Assembly: GCF_018070025.1 (NCBI RefSeq)
Contig: NZ_JAGPYQ010000001.1
Span: forward strand, 1,178,001-1,242,000
Source of the DNA: Streptomyces liliiviolaceus
Lineage (GTDB): Bacteria > Actinomycetota > Actinomycetes > Streptomycetales > Streptomycetaceae
Direction: 5' to 3'
DNA length: 64,000 nt
Positions 51,126-58,383 of this stretch are shown piece by piece. A program made the position numbers and the translations under genes. Numbering within the stretch: position 1 is the first letter of the stretch; each line of letters begins with the position of its first letter. The notes beneath the pieces were generated by a model. The model saw only the letters and a list, made by a program, of their open reading frames with translations. It searched no databases and was not told the origin of the DNA.

Positions 51126-53203
51126 GAGGGGACGATGCGCCACCGGCCGGTGGTGTTCGTCGGGGCGAGTCGGCCCTCCGCGGCTGCCTCCGCGAGCTTC
51201 TTGGACACCCATGGGCGGGAGAGGTTGTGGCGGTCGCACCAGTCAGACAGGTCCTTGGGACCGATGATCATCTGCCCGTTCTCTTCGAACTCCGCGAGCG
51301 CCTCCGCGAGCAGCCGGCGGGCTTCTTCCCCCTTCGGCTTGCGGCCGGTGCCCTCTCCGAAGATCGGGGCGTCGTCTCCGGTCTGCGCCGCGGGGAGTTC
51401 CTCCTCCGGGTCGATCTGCTCGTCCTCGGGGTCGTGCCGCGGGGCGTCGTCCATGTCGTCGTCCTCCGGGTCGACCGCCGCGAGTGCGGCATGCGGTGCG
51501 CCGTGCCCGTCCCCGGGGACCGGCCGGCCGCTGTAGGCGTTGCCCGCGATGGATGCGGCGGCCCCGGCGGTGATCGGGTCGGCGGTGGCGCCGTTGCGCT
51601 GTGCCCACGCGGCGACGACTTCCATGAGGGACACCGAGCGGTGGGTGAAGGCGCGGGTGCGCCCCGGGGAGGCGTAGCGGTCCTCGGGCACGCCCGTGCT
51701 CACGAGGTAGCAGTAACCGGGCTTGCGGTTGCCCCACGCTCCCGGGTGCGCGCCCGCGTCCAAGACCCGGTCCGGGAGGGAGAATCCCTCGTCGCGCGGG
51801 TCGCAGCCGAGTGCGATCACGGACGGCAGGGCGGCGCGGGTGCTGGTGGACATCTGGTCGTAGGAGGGGCGCTGCAACGAGACGATCAGGGAGACACCCG
51901 CGGAACGGGCCTCTTGCGAGATCCCGGTGAACGCGTCGTCCCCGAGAGCCCGCAGGGTGCTGGCGGCCTCTTCCATCCAGGCCACGAGGAACGGCATCCC
52001 CGCGCAGCCGCACGCGGTGCCGTCCGGCCGGCAGGAGTGCTGGGGGTCGTTCTGCTGCTGGGCTGCCTGCGGGAGCCACTGCCGGTAGGAGTGCTGCCCG
52101 AGCCAGCGGGTCCGGGCAGGGATGACCTCCTGCAACGCTTCGACCATGACTTCGGTGGGGGTGCCGCCCTCGGCTGCCCAGTCGATGCCGGGGAGCAGGG
52201 GGCGGAAGTCCTGGAACATCTTCGGGTCGGACAGCCACAGCAGCACGTCGGAGCGGGAAAGGATCTCCGTCTGGAGATTCAGGGCGGTGTCGCCCTTGCC
52301 GGAGCCGGAGCCGCCGGCGATGAGCACGTGGGTGCCGTTGCGGTCGGCCTCCGGGTCGCCGGGCAGCCACAGGTGCATCGGCGCGCCGTCGTCGTACCGG
52401 CCGAGGAGCAGCGGGTCCGCGATGGAGCCTCCGAGGTTGGAGGGCCCGTCGTATTCGACGAACTCGGCAAGCATGTCCTCGGGGACGATGACGAGTTCGC
52501 CGCGGCGCACGGAGTCCGGGTCGGGCTGGTAGCGCACCGCGGAGGCGGGCAGGTCCAGCGCGGACGCGAGCAGTCCGAGCGCCTTCGTCACGTCGTCGTT
52601 GGTCTGCTCCCCCGCAGCGAGCGCGATGGGCGCGGTGACCCGGTTCGGCTCGACTTTCGCCGTGCCGATCTGCGCACGGGCCAGACCGATCTTTTCGAGC
52701 AGTCCCTTGTCGCCGCCCTGCCCGCTCGCTTCCCCGTCCGGGGTACGCAGGATCATCCGCACGTTCCACGACAGGGCCACGACCGGCCCGCCCATCAGAT
52801 ACAAGTCGTCCAGCGGTCCCGCGAGCGGCCCGGCGAGGCACGCCCCGGTCACCCACGCGGAGCCCGCGGCCACAGTGATCGCGGAATGCAAGCGGCGCTG
52901 AGCGGAGGTGTTGCGGCCGACCCACCAGGTGACGCCCGTGAGGGCGACGGAGGCGAGGGTGAGACCGACTCCGGCCGGAGCGCTCTCCCCCCACCGCCAG
53001 TTCCCCAGCGCGCCCGCGACACCCGCCGCGCCGACTCCCAGCCACGGCGGCAGATGCGGCTTGGCCCGGTTGAGGAGGTACGCGCCGATCCCACCCCCGG
53101 AGCCCTGTCCGGGGAGGAGACCCTCACCCCGGTAGTCGGCGACGATGCCGTCTCCGAGGTAGTCGGTGTGCCGCACGTGGCGGCGGTTGCTGTTCCTTGC
53201 CAT
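51110..53203 (-). CDS. FtsK/SpoIIIE-family conjugative DNA translocase (TraB/TraSA-like)
   Basis: 697 residues from the ATG at 53203, seven bases after GGAGG. N-terminal membrane helices (about 55-140: VGAAGVAGALG, VGLTLASVALTGVTWWVG). FtsK motor with Walker A GGSGSGKGDT at about 297-306 (Gly in place of the usual Ser/Thr), Walker B-like FLVAWMEEA and VSLIVSLQRPSYD. An acidic linker (about 565-620) precedes a winged helix (IIGPKDLSDWCDRHNLSRPWVSKKLAEAAAEG) that resembles the DNA-recognising end of TraB. It would pump double-stranded element DNA between hyphae. Confidence 0.92.
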   Translation of the reverse strand: MARNSNRRHVRHTDYLGDGIVADYRGEGLLPGQGSGGGIGAYLLNRAKPHLPPWLGVGAAGVAGALGNWRWGESAPAGVGLTLASVALTGVTWWVGRNTSAQRRLHSAITVAAGSAWVTGACLAGPLAGPLDDLYLMGGPVVALSWNVRMILRTPDGEASGQGGDKGLLEKIGLARAQIGTAKVEPNRVTAPIALAAGEQTNDDVTKALGLLASALDLPASAVRYQPDPDSVRRGELVIVPEDMLAEFVEYDGPSNLGGSIADPLLLGRYDDGAPMHLWLPGDPEADRNGTHVLIAGGSGSGKGDTALNLQTEILSRSDVLLWLSDPKMFQDFRPLLPGIDWAAEGGTPTEVMVEALQEVIPARTRWLGQHSYRQWLPQAAQQQNDPQHSCRPDGTACGCAGMPFLVAWMEEAASTLRALGDDAFTGISQEARSAGVSLIVSLQRPSYDQMSTSTRAALPSVIALGCDPRDEGFSLPDRVLDAGAHPGAWGNRKPGYCYLVSTGVPEDRYASPGRTRAFTHRSVSLMEVVAAWAQRNGATADPITAGAAASIAGNAYSGRPVPGDGHGAPHAALAAVDPEDDDMDDAPRHDPEDEQIDPEEELPAAQTGDDAPIFGEGTGRKPKGEEARRLLAEALAEFEENGQMIIGPKDLSDWCDRHNLSRPWVSKKLAEAAAEGRLAPTNTTGRWRIVPSLTPA

Positions 53204-53215
53204 GGTCACGCCTCC

Positions 53216-53725
53216 TTACTGCTGTGCCCAGTCGATGGCGGGGGTCTGCGGTTTGCGGGCGCGGTGGCGGACGCGGTTGATCTCTTCCTCGTACTCCTGC
53301 TGGAACTTCGCGTAGCAGGCAGCCGCGCTCTTGGCCGCGTGGCGCAGGTCGTCGGAGGCGCGGCGCATCTTGCGCGTCACCTTGGCCGCACGCAGGCGGG
53401 AGCCGAACGCGCGGCCCTCCGGGTCCGGCACCGCCGCAAGCACGCCGTTCAAAATCTCCGCACCCATGGCCACCTCGATGGACAAGGTCACCGCAGCCGC
53501 GCGCAGGGTGTTGCAGTAGTTGCGGATCAGCGCGGGGGAGCTGAAGTCCGGTGCGGGGAGCAGGGTTTCGTGCCCGCGCCGGCCGCTACTGCGGGCACGG
53601 TTGTTGTTCACGGTGATGTTGACGGGCGGGACGAACGAGCCGCCCATCGCACCGACGAACCCCCCGACCGCAGCGCCCGCGTTGGTGAACTTGTTGGACT
53701 TGTTCGTGCCGTTGGCGGCTGTCAT
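53216..53725 (-). CDS. TraA-like plasmid transfer protein
   Basis: 169 residues: FTNAGAAVGGFVGAMGGSFVPPVNITVNNN at the N-terminus (glycine-rich, amphipathic), LIRNYCNTLRAAAVTLSIEVAMGAEIL, and PDPEGRAFGSRLRAAKVTRKMRRASDDLRHAAKSAAACYAKFQQEYEEE. This matches the TraA proteins that precede the translocase in Streptomyces integrative plasmids as I remember them. It ends 13 bp before the translocase start. Confidence 0.75.
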   Translation of the reverse strand: MTAANGTNKSNKFTNAGAAVGGFVGAMGGSFVPPVNITVNNNRARSSGRRGHETLLPAPDFSSPALIRNYCNTLRAAAVTLSIEVAMGAEILNGVLAAVPDPEGRAFGSRLRAAKVTRKMRRASDDLRHAAKSAAACYAKFQQEYEEEINRVRHRARKPQTPAIDWAQQ

Positions 53726-53744
53726 CGACTGATCTCCCTGGGAT

Positions 53745-54209
53745 TCAGCGGGTGTGGCGGACGATGAGCCATGCGGTCTGTGTGCCGATCAGGAGCAGCA
53801 GCCACCAGATCTCCAGCGGCCCGGCGAGCGGGCCGGCCGCGGTCGCGAGCGCCACCCATCCCCCGGCGAGAGCGGAGACGGCTGTGAGCGTGATCCGCCA
53901 TGCGAGCGCGGAACCGTCGGCGGGGTGGCGGCGCTGAACGAGGGCGAACCAGACGAGGGGCGCGAGCGCGGCCGGAGCGAGCACCAGAGCCGCCCACCAC
54001 GCAAGCGTGTGCAGAAGTCCGGTGAGCACGAACGCCAGTAACGCCAGCCCGGTCGGGGCGAGCGCACGGCGGTGGTCCCACGCGAACAGCGCGAGCGCAG
54101 AGGCCGCGCGCCCGGTCAGGGAGTGCCGGTGTTCCGGCACGACGACGATGTACGGCTGCCGTCCGCGGCCACGTTGGCGCGGGATACGGACGGTTTTCGG
54201 GCTGGCCAT
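53745..54209 (-). CDS. four-helix membrane protein of the transfer module
   Basis: 154 residues. A basic N-terminus (PKTVRIPRQRGRGRQPYIVVVPEHRHSL) is followed by hydrophobic helices ALAPTGLALLAFVLTGLLHTL, WWAALVLAPAALAPLVWFALV, ITLTAVSALAGGWVALA and IWWLLLLIGTQTAWLIV. The phrase LAGPLAGPLE also appears in the translocase membrane domain (LAGPLAGPLDD), suggesting a shared membrane module. Spd-like role inferred. Confidence 0.75.
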   Translation of the reverse strand: MASPKTVRIPRQRGRGRQPYIVVVPEHRHSLTGRAASALALFAWDHRRALAPTGLALLAFVLTGLLHTLAWWAALVLAPAALAPLVWFALVQRRHPADGSALAWRITLTAVSALAGGWVALATAAGPLAGPLEIWWLLLLIGTQTAWLIVRHTR

Positions 54210-54242
54210 GAAAGGCCCCTTCCAGGCTGGATGATGGGGTGT

Positions 54243-54626
54243 TCAGGCGGCGCGCTGTTCGTCGTCGGGGTAGGCGCAGGGCACGCACACCCCGAGCGAG
54301 GTGGGGATGACGTAGCCGGCATCCCGTCGGCACTGCGGGCAGGTGCGGCGTGCGGTGTTGGCCTTGGCGAGTGCGGCCCGTTTCGCCGGCGTCATCGGCC
54401 GGACGGGCTTGGCGCAGTCGAGGCGGTAGAGGTAGGCGACCAGCGGGCCGCGCCGGTAGCGCGGGCGCAGCACCTGCCCGGCGACCGGCTGCCCACCAGG
54501 GCGCAGACCGCGGGCACGGAGCTGCCGGCGGGTGGCGTAGCCGTCCGGGGCGCAGCGCCACGGGAAGGTGGGGATCCCGTGGCGGGCGCCGTTGGGGTCG
54601 AAGCACTTTGCGTAGGAGTACGACAT
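54243..54626 (-). CDS. RRQRL-type zinc-binding protein
   Basis: 127 residues from the ATG at 54626 (GGGAGGA eight bases upstream). FPWRCAPDGYATRRQLRARGLRPGGQPVAGQVLRPRYRRGP, then TCPQCRRDAGYVIPTSLGVCVPCA with four Cys forming a probable zinc ribbon. I recall this family (RRQRL/RRQLR motif plus zinc ribbon) as a recurrent AICE component. Function is unknown; nucleic-acid binding is likely. Confidence 0.8.
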   Translation of the reverse strand: MSYSYAKCFDPNGARHGIPTFPWRCAPDGYATRRQLRARGLRPGGQPVAGQVLRPRYRRGPLVAYLYRLDCAKPVRPMTPAKRAALAKANTARRTCPQCRRDAGYVIPTSLGVCVPCAYPDDEQRAA

Positions 54627-54643
54627 GGGAGCCGTCCTCCCGT

Positions 54644-55480
54644 TCAGCCGGTGAGCGCGGTCGGGAGGTCTGCGAGGTGCGGCTCGCGGGTCTTGACCCG
54701 TCCGCGGGCGGTGCGGGCCGTCGACTCCGACGTCCCCAGCCCTGCCGCGGCCATGGCCTGTGTCATGCGGGCCGTGCTCGGCTGCGTGAAGTCGGTGCCG
54801 TACAGGGCGCGCACCAACTGATCGACCCGGTTCGGGTAGAGCACCGGGGCGCACAGGTCGACGGGCGTCGACGCAGCCTCCACAGCCACCGGAACGGCCA
54901 CAGCCGCGGGCACCGGAATCACCGGGGCAGCCGGCGGGGCGGTCGGGTGGTCGACGCTCACCATGACGGGCGTCGAGGGTGCTTCGACGCCCGGCGGCGG
55001 GACGTTGACGCCCGTCGACGCACGGCGGGCGAGGTAGGCGTGGACCTGCCGCATGAGCGCACCGAACGCCAGCAGCGCGGCCACCGGAGGAACCGCGGCC
55101 ACCACATAGTTCAGGGCCCCGGCATCCTGCCCGACTCCCGCCACGTTCAGCGCGATGGAAGCGCCGTCACCTGCGGTGACCAGGCCGATTGCCCACCAGT
55201 CGACCCGGTGCGCGAGCGAGGCACGCAGGATCAGCAGCTCCCCGATCACGATGAACAGGTCCACCGTGGCCGGCCACGCCCACGACCGGGCAACCGCCTC
55301 TTGCATGCCGTGACGGGCGGCGACTTCCTGCAAGTGCTCGTAGGAGAGCCAGAACGCCACCGCCGTCAGGAGCACCGTGAGCACGGCCGCGAGAGCGGTG
55401 ATGGCGTGGTCCACGACGGCGGGCGTCGACGCGGTGTCGACGGGCGTCACCGAAGCGTCGACGCGAGCCGCGGCGCTCAC
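54644..55480 (-). CDS. DUF2637 membrane protein (SpdB2-like)
   Basis: 278 residues from GTG 55480, which overlaps the upstream stop (GTGA). Four helices: AITALAAVLTVLLTAVAFWLSYEHL, ATVDLFIVIGELLILRASLA, WWAIGLVTAGDGASIAL, YVVAAVPPVAALLAFGALM. The motif YEHLQEVAARHGMQEAVARSWAWPATVDLFIV is the DUF2637 signature. The C-terminal half has a Pro/Val linker and a small helical domain (RMTQAMAAAGLGTSESTARTARGRVK) resembling a helix-turn-helix. DUF2637 proteins accompany TraB in actinobacterial elements. Confidence 0.87.
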   Translation of the reverse strand: MSAAARVDASVTPVDTASTPAVVDHAITALAAVLTVLLTAVAFWLSYEHLQEVAARHGMQEAVARSWAWPATVDLFIVIGELLILRASLAHRVDWWAIGLVTAGDGASIALNVAGVGQDAGALNYVVAAVPPVAALLAFGALMRQVHAYLARRASTGVNVPPPGVEAPSTPVMVSVDHPTAPPAAPVIPVPAAVAVPVAVEAASTPVDLCAPVLYPNRVDQLVRALYGTDFTQPSTARMTQAMAAAGLGTSESTARTARGRVKTREPHLADLPTALTG

Positions 55481-55806
55481 GCCGCACCCCCGACCAACGC
55501 AGGGGTGACGACGTCGGCGTAAGCGATCAGGAGCACCGTGGCGCCCGCGTGGTCGACGCTCGCGCTCAGAACTCCGGTCCGTCCGTCGGTCTGCTCCTGG
55601 TAGGTCACCGCCTCCGGGGCGACCCCCAGCGCCTCCCGCCACCTCTCGAAGCCGGAAAGGTCGTCGTAGAACGCCAACTCCACCCGCTCCGGGTAGATCG
55701 TCGTCACGTGCACGGACGGAGCCGGCAGGTGCCCGAAGTCCACGGACAGCAGCCGCAGCGCCCGCAGGGGCACGGCCAACTCGTCCAGCGTCAGGGTCCC
55801 GCTCAT
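55477..55806 (-). CDS. hypothetical protein of the element operon
   Basis: 109 residues, soluble, alpha/beta: TLTLDELAVPLRALRLLSVDFGHLPAPSVHVTTIYPERVELAFYDDLSGFERWREALG. No domain is recognised. Coupled by 4-bp overlaps to the 55-residue gene before it and the DUF2637 gene after it. Confidence 0.75.
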   Translation of the reverse strand: MSGTLTLDELAVPLRALRLLSVDFGHLPAPSVHVTTIYPERVELAFYDDLSGFERWREALGVAPEAVTYQEQTDGRTGVLSASVDHAGATVLLIAYADVVTPALVGGAA

Positions 55807-55970
55807 ACGGCAGCCCCCTCGGAGACGATCAGGAAGCTGTCTGTGTCCAGGTCCATGACGACCGTGGCGCTCTCGCCCTGCTCCCGCAGCGCTGCGGCCC
55901 GCTCCTCAGCCGGCCAGGAGCCGCGCGGGTGACCGGCGGGGAAGCTGTCGAGGATCTCGCGCTCACTCAT
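55803..55970 (-). CDS. 55-residue hypothetical protein of the element operon
   Basis: The frame MSEREILDSFPAGHPRGSW ... VVMDLDTDSFLIVSEGAAV runs between ATGA overlaps with both neighbours (ATG at 55970, TGA at 55803-55805). Its place in an unbroken chain of overlapping genes makes it real despite its size. Acidic, with no domain recognised. Confidence 0.7.
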   Translation of the reverse strand: MSEREILDSFPAGHPRGSWPAEERAAALREQGESATVVMDLDTDSFLIVSEGAAV

Positions 55971-56269
55971 GCCGCCACCGCCGCACGCACCGCGGAGCCA
56001 CGCGCCGTCCGGCGCGTCCGCGGCCGACGGGCCGCAGCCCGCGCGTCCCTCAAGGGGCTCGTACGAAGCAGCGTCTCCGCGTACGCCGCGGCCGGCGGGT
56101 CCGACTCCCGCAGCTCCGCGAGTACCTCGCGCGCCACGTCCAGCCGCACCACCCGATCACCCTCGGACTCCATGGCCGGGTCGGTGAACAGCTCCGGGTC
56201 GATACCGAACGCCAGTTCCGCGAACTCCGTCGCGGTAACGGCTTCATGACCAGCAACGATGTACTTCAT
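55967..56269 (-). CDS. first gene of the leftward element operon, unknown function
   Basis: 100 residues: MKYIVAGHEAVTATEFAELAFGIDPELFTDPAMESEGDRVVRLDVAREVLAELRESDPPAAAYAETLLR and a basic tail. No domain is recognised. It opens the roughly 8.7-kb leftward operon, divergent from the GntR repressor gene, with the operator region between. Confidence 0.72.
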   Translation of the reverse strand: MKYIVAGHEAVTATEFAELAFGIDPELFTDPAMESEGDRVVRLDVAREVLAELRESDPPAAAYAETLLRTSPLRDARAAARRPRTRRTARGSAVRAAVAA

Positions 56270-56410
56270 GGGTCGTCTCTCCTCAATCGACGGAACGGCC
56301 CGACCGAGGTCCCCGGGGTGCCACCCGGGGACCTCTCGCCGTTGAAGTCAGCTGTGGCGCGAGGCGCCACGAAGCTAGGAACAGCCCCAAGATTCAGGGC
56401 CCTTCTCACT

Positions 56411-56479
56411 GACTAGCTTGCACTAGTCTGCTGTGGTGCACAACCCTTGCGAGGTGATGCGCACTAGTTCGCTGTGGTG
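56411..56479. promoter_or_regulatory. candidate operators of the element's GntR repressor
   Basis: Two imperfect 19-bp direct repeats, GCACTAGTCTGCTGTGGTG (56420-56438) and GCACTAGTTCGCTGTGGTG (56461-56479), lie 41 bp apart start to start, about four helical turns. The first also forms GACTAG-N6-CTAGTC (56411-56428). They lie 15-75 bp before the GntR start. Confidence 0.65.
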
Positions 56480-56493
56480 GGTACCCTCAAGGC

Positions 56494-56829
56494 ATGACTG
56501 TCACAGGAGGGCCTAAGCCGAAGGCGGTGCAGGTCGCAGACGCGCTCCGCGACGACATCAGGAAGATGAAGCCGGGGGAGAAACTCCCCTCTCAGCGAGA
56601 GCTGATGGACCGCTTCGGGTACGCCAGCCAGACCATCCAGAACGGGCTAGCCGCACTCCGGACCGAGGGGTTGATCGTGTCGGCGGGCAACCTGGGCAAC
56701 TTCGTCAGCGACGGCTCCACTCCGGGTAGCAACGTGCGTGATGACATCAAGGAAATCCGCTCCCAACTCAAGACGTTGACCGAACGACTCGAAGCGCTGG
56801 AAAGCCGCTCCGCACCGGGTGGCGCTTGA
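56494..56829 (+). CDS. GntR-family repressor (KorSA-like)
   Basis: 112 residues. Winged helix (KAVQVADALRDDIRKMKPGEKLPSQRELMDRFGYASQTIQNGLAALRTEGLIVSAGNLGNFV) is followed by a short coiled coil (IRSQLKTLTERLEALESR) for dimerisation. In pSAM2-type elements a GntR repressor (KorSA) keeps replication and transfer genes off and autoregulates. Its divergent position and the direct repeats fit that role. Confidence 0.87.
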   Translation: MTVTGGPKPKAVQVADALRDDIRKMKPGEKLPSQRELMDRFGYASQTIQNGLAALRTEGLIVSAGNLGNFVSDGSTPGSNVRDDIKEIRSQLKTLTERLEALESRSAPGGA

Positions 56830-56987
56830 TCTGCAACCAGCATGGGAGTAACGGAGTGTGTGAGGTAAGTGACAGCAGGGGGACGGCAGGAAGGGGGCGG
56901 GGACATGCTCAGTGACACCCCCTTGTCCCCTTCCCTGTCCCCCCTGCCCGTGCGTGAGACTCGGAGTAGGCACTCGGAGGAGGGCGC

Positions 56988-58235
56988 ATGACTGACGACA
57001 GGCCCGCATGGGCACGACGTATCGCTGCCGAACGACAAGCGCGCGATTGGTCACAGCGTGATGCGGTCAGGGCCCTGCGCGCGCATGCGCCCACGGAGTT
57101 GCCGGCAGACGACAGCATGATTCGCCAGTGGAAGCGCTGGGAGTCCGGCCAAGCACCAAACGACTTTTATCAACCGCTTATCGCTGCCGTGTTCGGCACG
57201 GTGACTCACGCGCTCTTTCCTGCTCCATCTCGTCGGGACGGAGACAAGGAAATCTTGGCAGCGAGCGGCATGGAGACTCTGGAGATCGTGAGTCGCCTGA
57301 ATCGGTCCGACGTCGACAGCGCGACGCTCGATGCACTCCGGATCACCACGGACCGCCTCTGTTCCGAATACCCGTTCATGCCGAGTGCTCAGCTTCTTAT
57401 CGAGGGTCGGCAGTGGCTACGCCGCGTTGTCGACCTGCACACTAAGAGCCTCACGCTTGCCCAGCATCGCGAGGTGCTCGCGCTGTCGGGTTGGCTCGCC
57501 TTGCTGGTCGGCTGTGTCGAGTACGACACGGGTGACCGTCACGCGGCCGAGTCAACGCGGCGTGCCGCTCTCTCGCTCGCGACCGAGTCCGACCACCCCG
57601 AGGTGGCAGGGTGGGCACACGAGATGCGGGCGTGGTTCGCCCTCACGACCGGCGACTACCGCGGAGTTATCGCCGCAGCGCAAGCCGGGGCAGAGACAGC
57701 AGCACACCACGGTGTCGCCGTGCAGCTCGCCGGCCAGGAAGCCAAGGCGTGGGCGCGACTCGGGGACCGTCGGCAAGTTGAGGTAGCCCTCGACAAGGGG
57801 CGCCGACTGCTAGAGGGGATGCCGTATCCCGAGAACCTGGACAACCACTTTGTTGTGGACCCCGCCAAGTTCGATTTCTATGCGATGGACTGCTACCGGC
57901 TGGTCGGGGAAGACCGACTTGCGCGAACGCTCGCGGACGAGGTTCTGCGCGCAGGAACTGACTTCGACGGCACGGAACGCTCACCCATGCGGAATGCCGA
58001 AGCGCGGGTAACGCTGGGGGTCGCCGCAGCGCGCGAGGGCGACCTCGAACAAGCAGTCATTCACGGTGAGCGCGCCCTACAGGGGCAGCGTCAATCCGTC
58101 CCTTCCCTGATCATGACCAGTCGAGAACTCGCGGCCGTCATGCGGCAGCGCTACAACACTGAACCGGCCGCTCAGGGTTACTTGAACCATCTTCAAGATC
58201 TGGGCAGGGAAAAGCCGGGATTCCTTCCTTCCTGA
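56988..58235 (+). CDS. XRE-type regulator with TPR-like C-terminal domain
   Basis: 415 residues, strong GGAGGAGGG site upstream of the ATG. The N-terminal helix-turn-helix (RRIAAERQARDWSQRDAVRALRAHAP, SMIRQWKRWESGQ) is followed by a long all-helical region of TPR-like repeats (VLALSGWLALLVGCVEYDTGDRHAAESTRRAALSLATE, GWAHEMRAWFALTTGDYRGVIAAAQAG). Such HTH-TPR proteins often sense peptides or small ligands. It may respond to recipient or growth signals and control the element. GC content is somewhat lower than the chromosome. Confidence 0.85.
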   Translation: MTDDRPAWARRIAAERQARDWSQRDAVRALRAHAPTELPADDSMIRQWKRWESGQAPNDFYQPLIAAVFGTVTHALFPAPSRRDGDKEILAASGMETLEIVSRLNRSDVDSATLDALRITTDRLCSEYPFMPSAQLLIEGRQWLRRVVDLHTKSLTLAQHREVLALSGWLALLVGCVEYDTGDRHAAESTRRAALSLATESDHPEVAGWAHEMRAWFALTTGDYRGVIAAAQAGAETAAHHGVAVQLAGQEAKAWARLGDRRQVEVALDKGRRLLEGMPYPENLDNHFVVDPAKFDFYAMDCYRLVGEDRLARTLADEVLRAGTDFDGTERSPMRNAEARVTLGVAAAREGDLEQAVIHGERALQGQRQSVPSLIMTSRELAAVMRQRYNTEPAAQGYLNHLQDLGREKPGFLPS

Positions 58236-58240
58236 TCCAT

Positions 58241-58285
58241 GAAATGACGGTTCCTCACCTCGGAAAGGTGAGGAACCGTCATTTC
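58241..58285. terminator. strong hairpin after the XRE/TPR gene
   Basis: Perfect 20-bp arms, starting GAAATGACGGTTCCTCACCT, with a CGGAA loop. Six bases past the stop and between convergent genes. Confidence 0.88.
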
Positions 58286-58383
58286 AGCCTTGGCTTCTAT
58301 CAACCACCGAAACTCCACACAGACACGCAGATCGTTGGAAATGATCCTTAAATCACACGGTGAGCAGCATGCTGCTCCGATTC

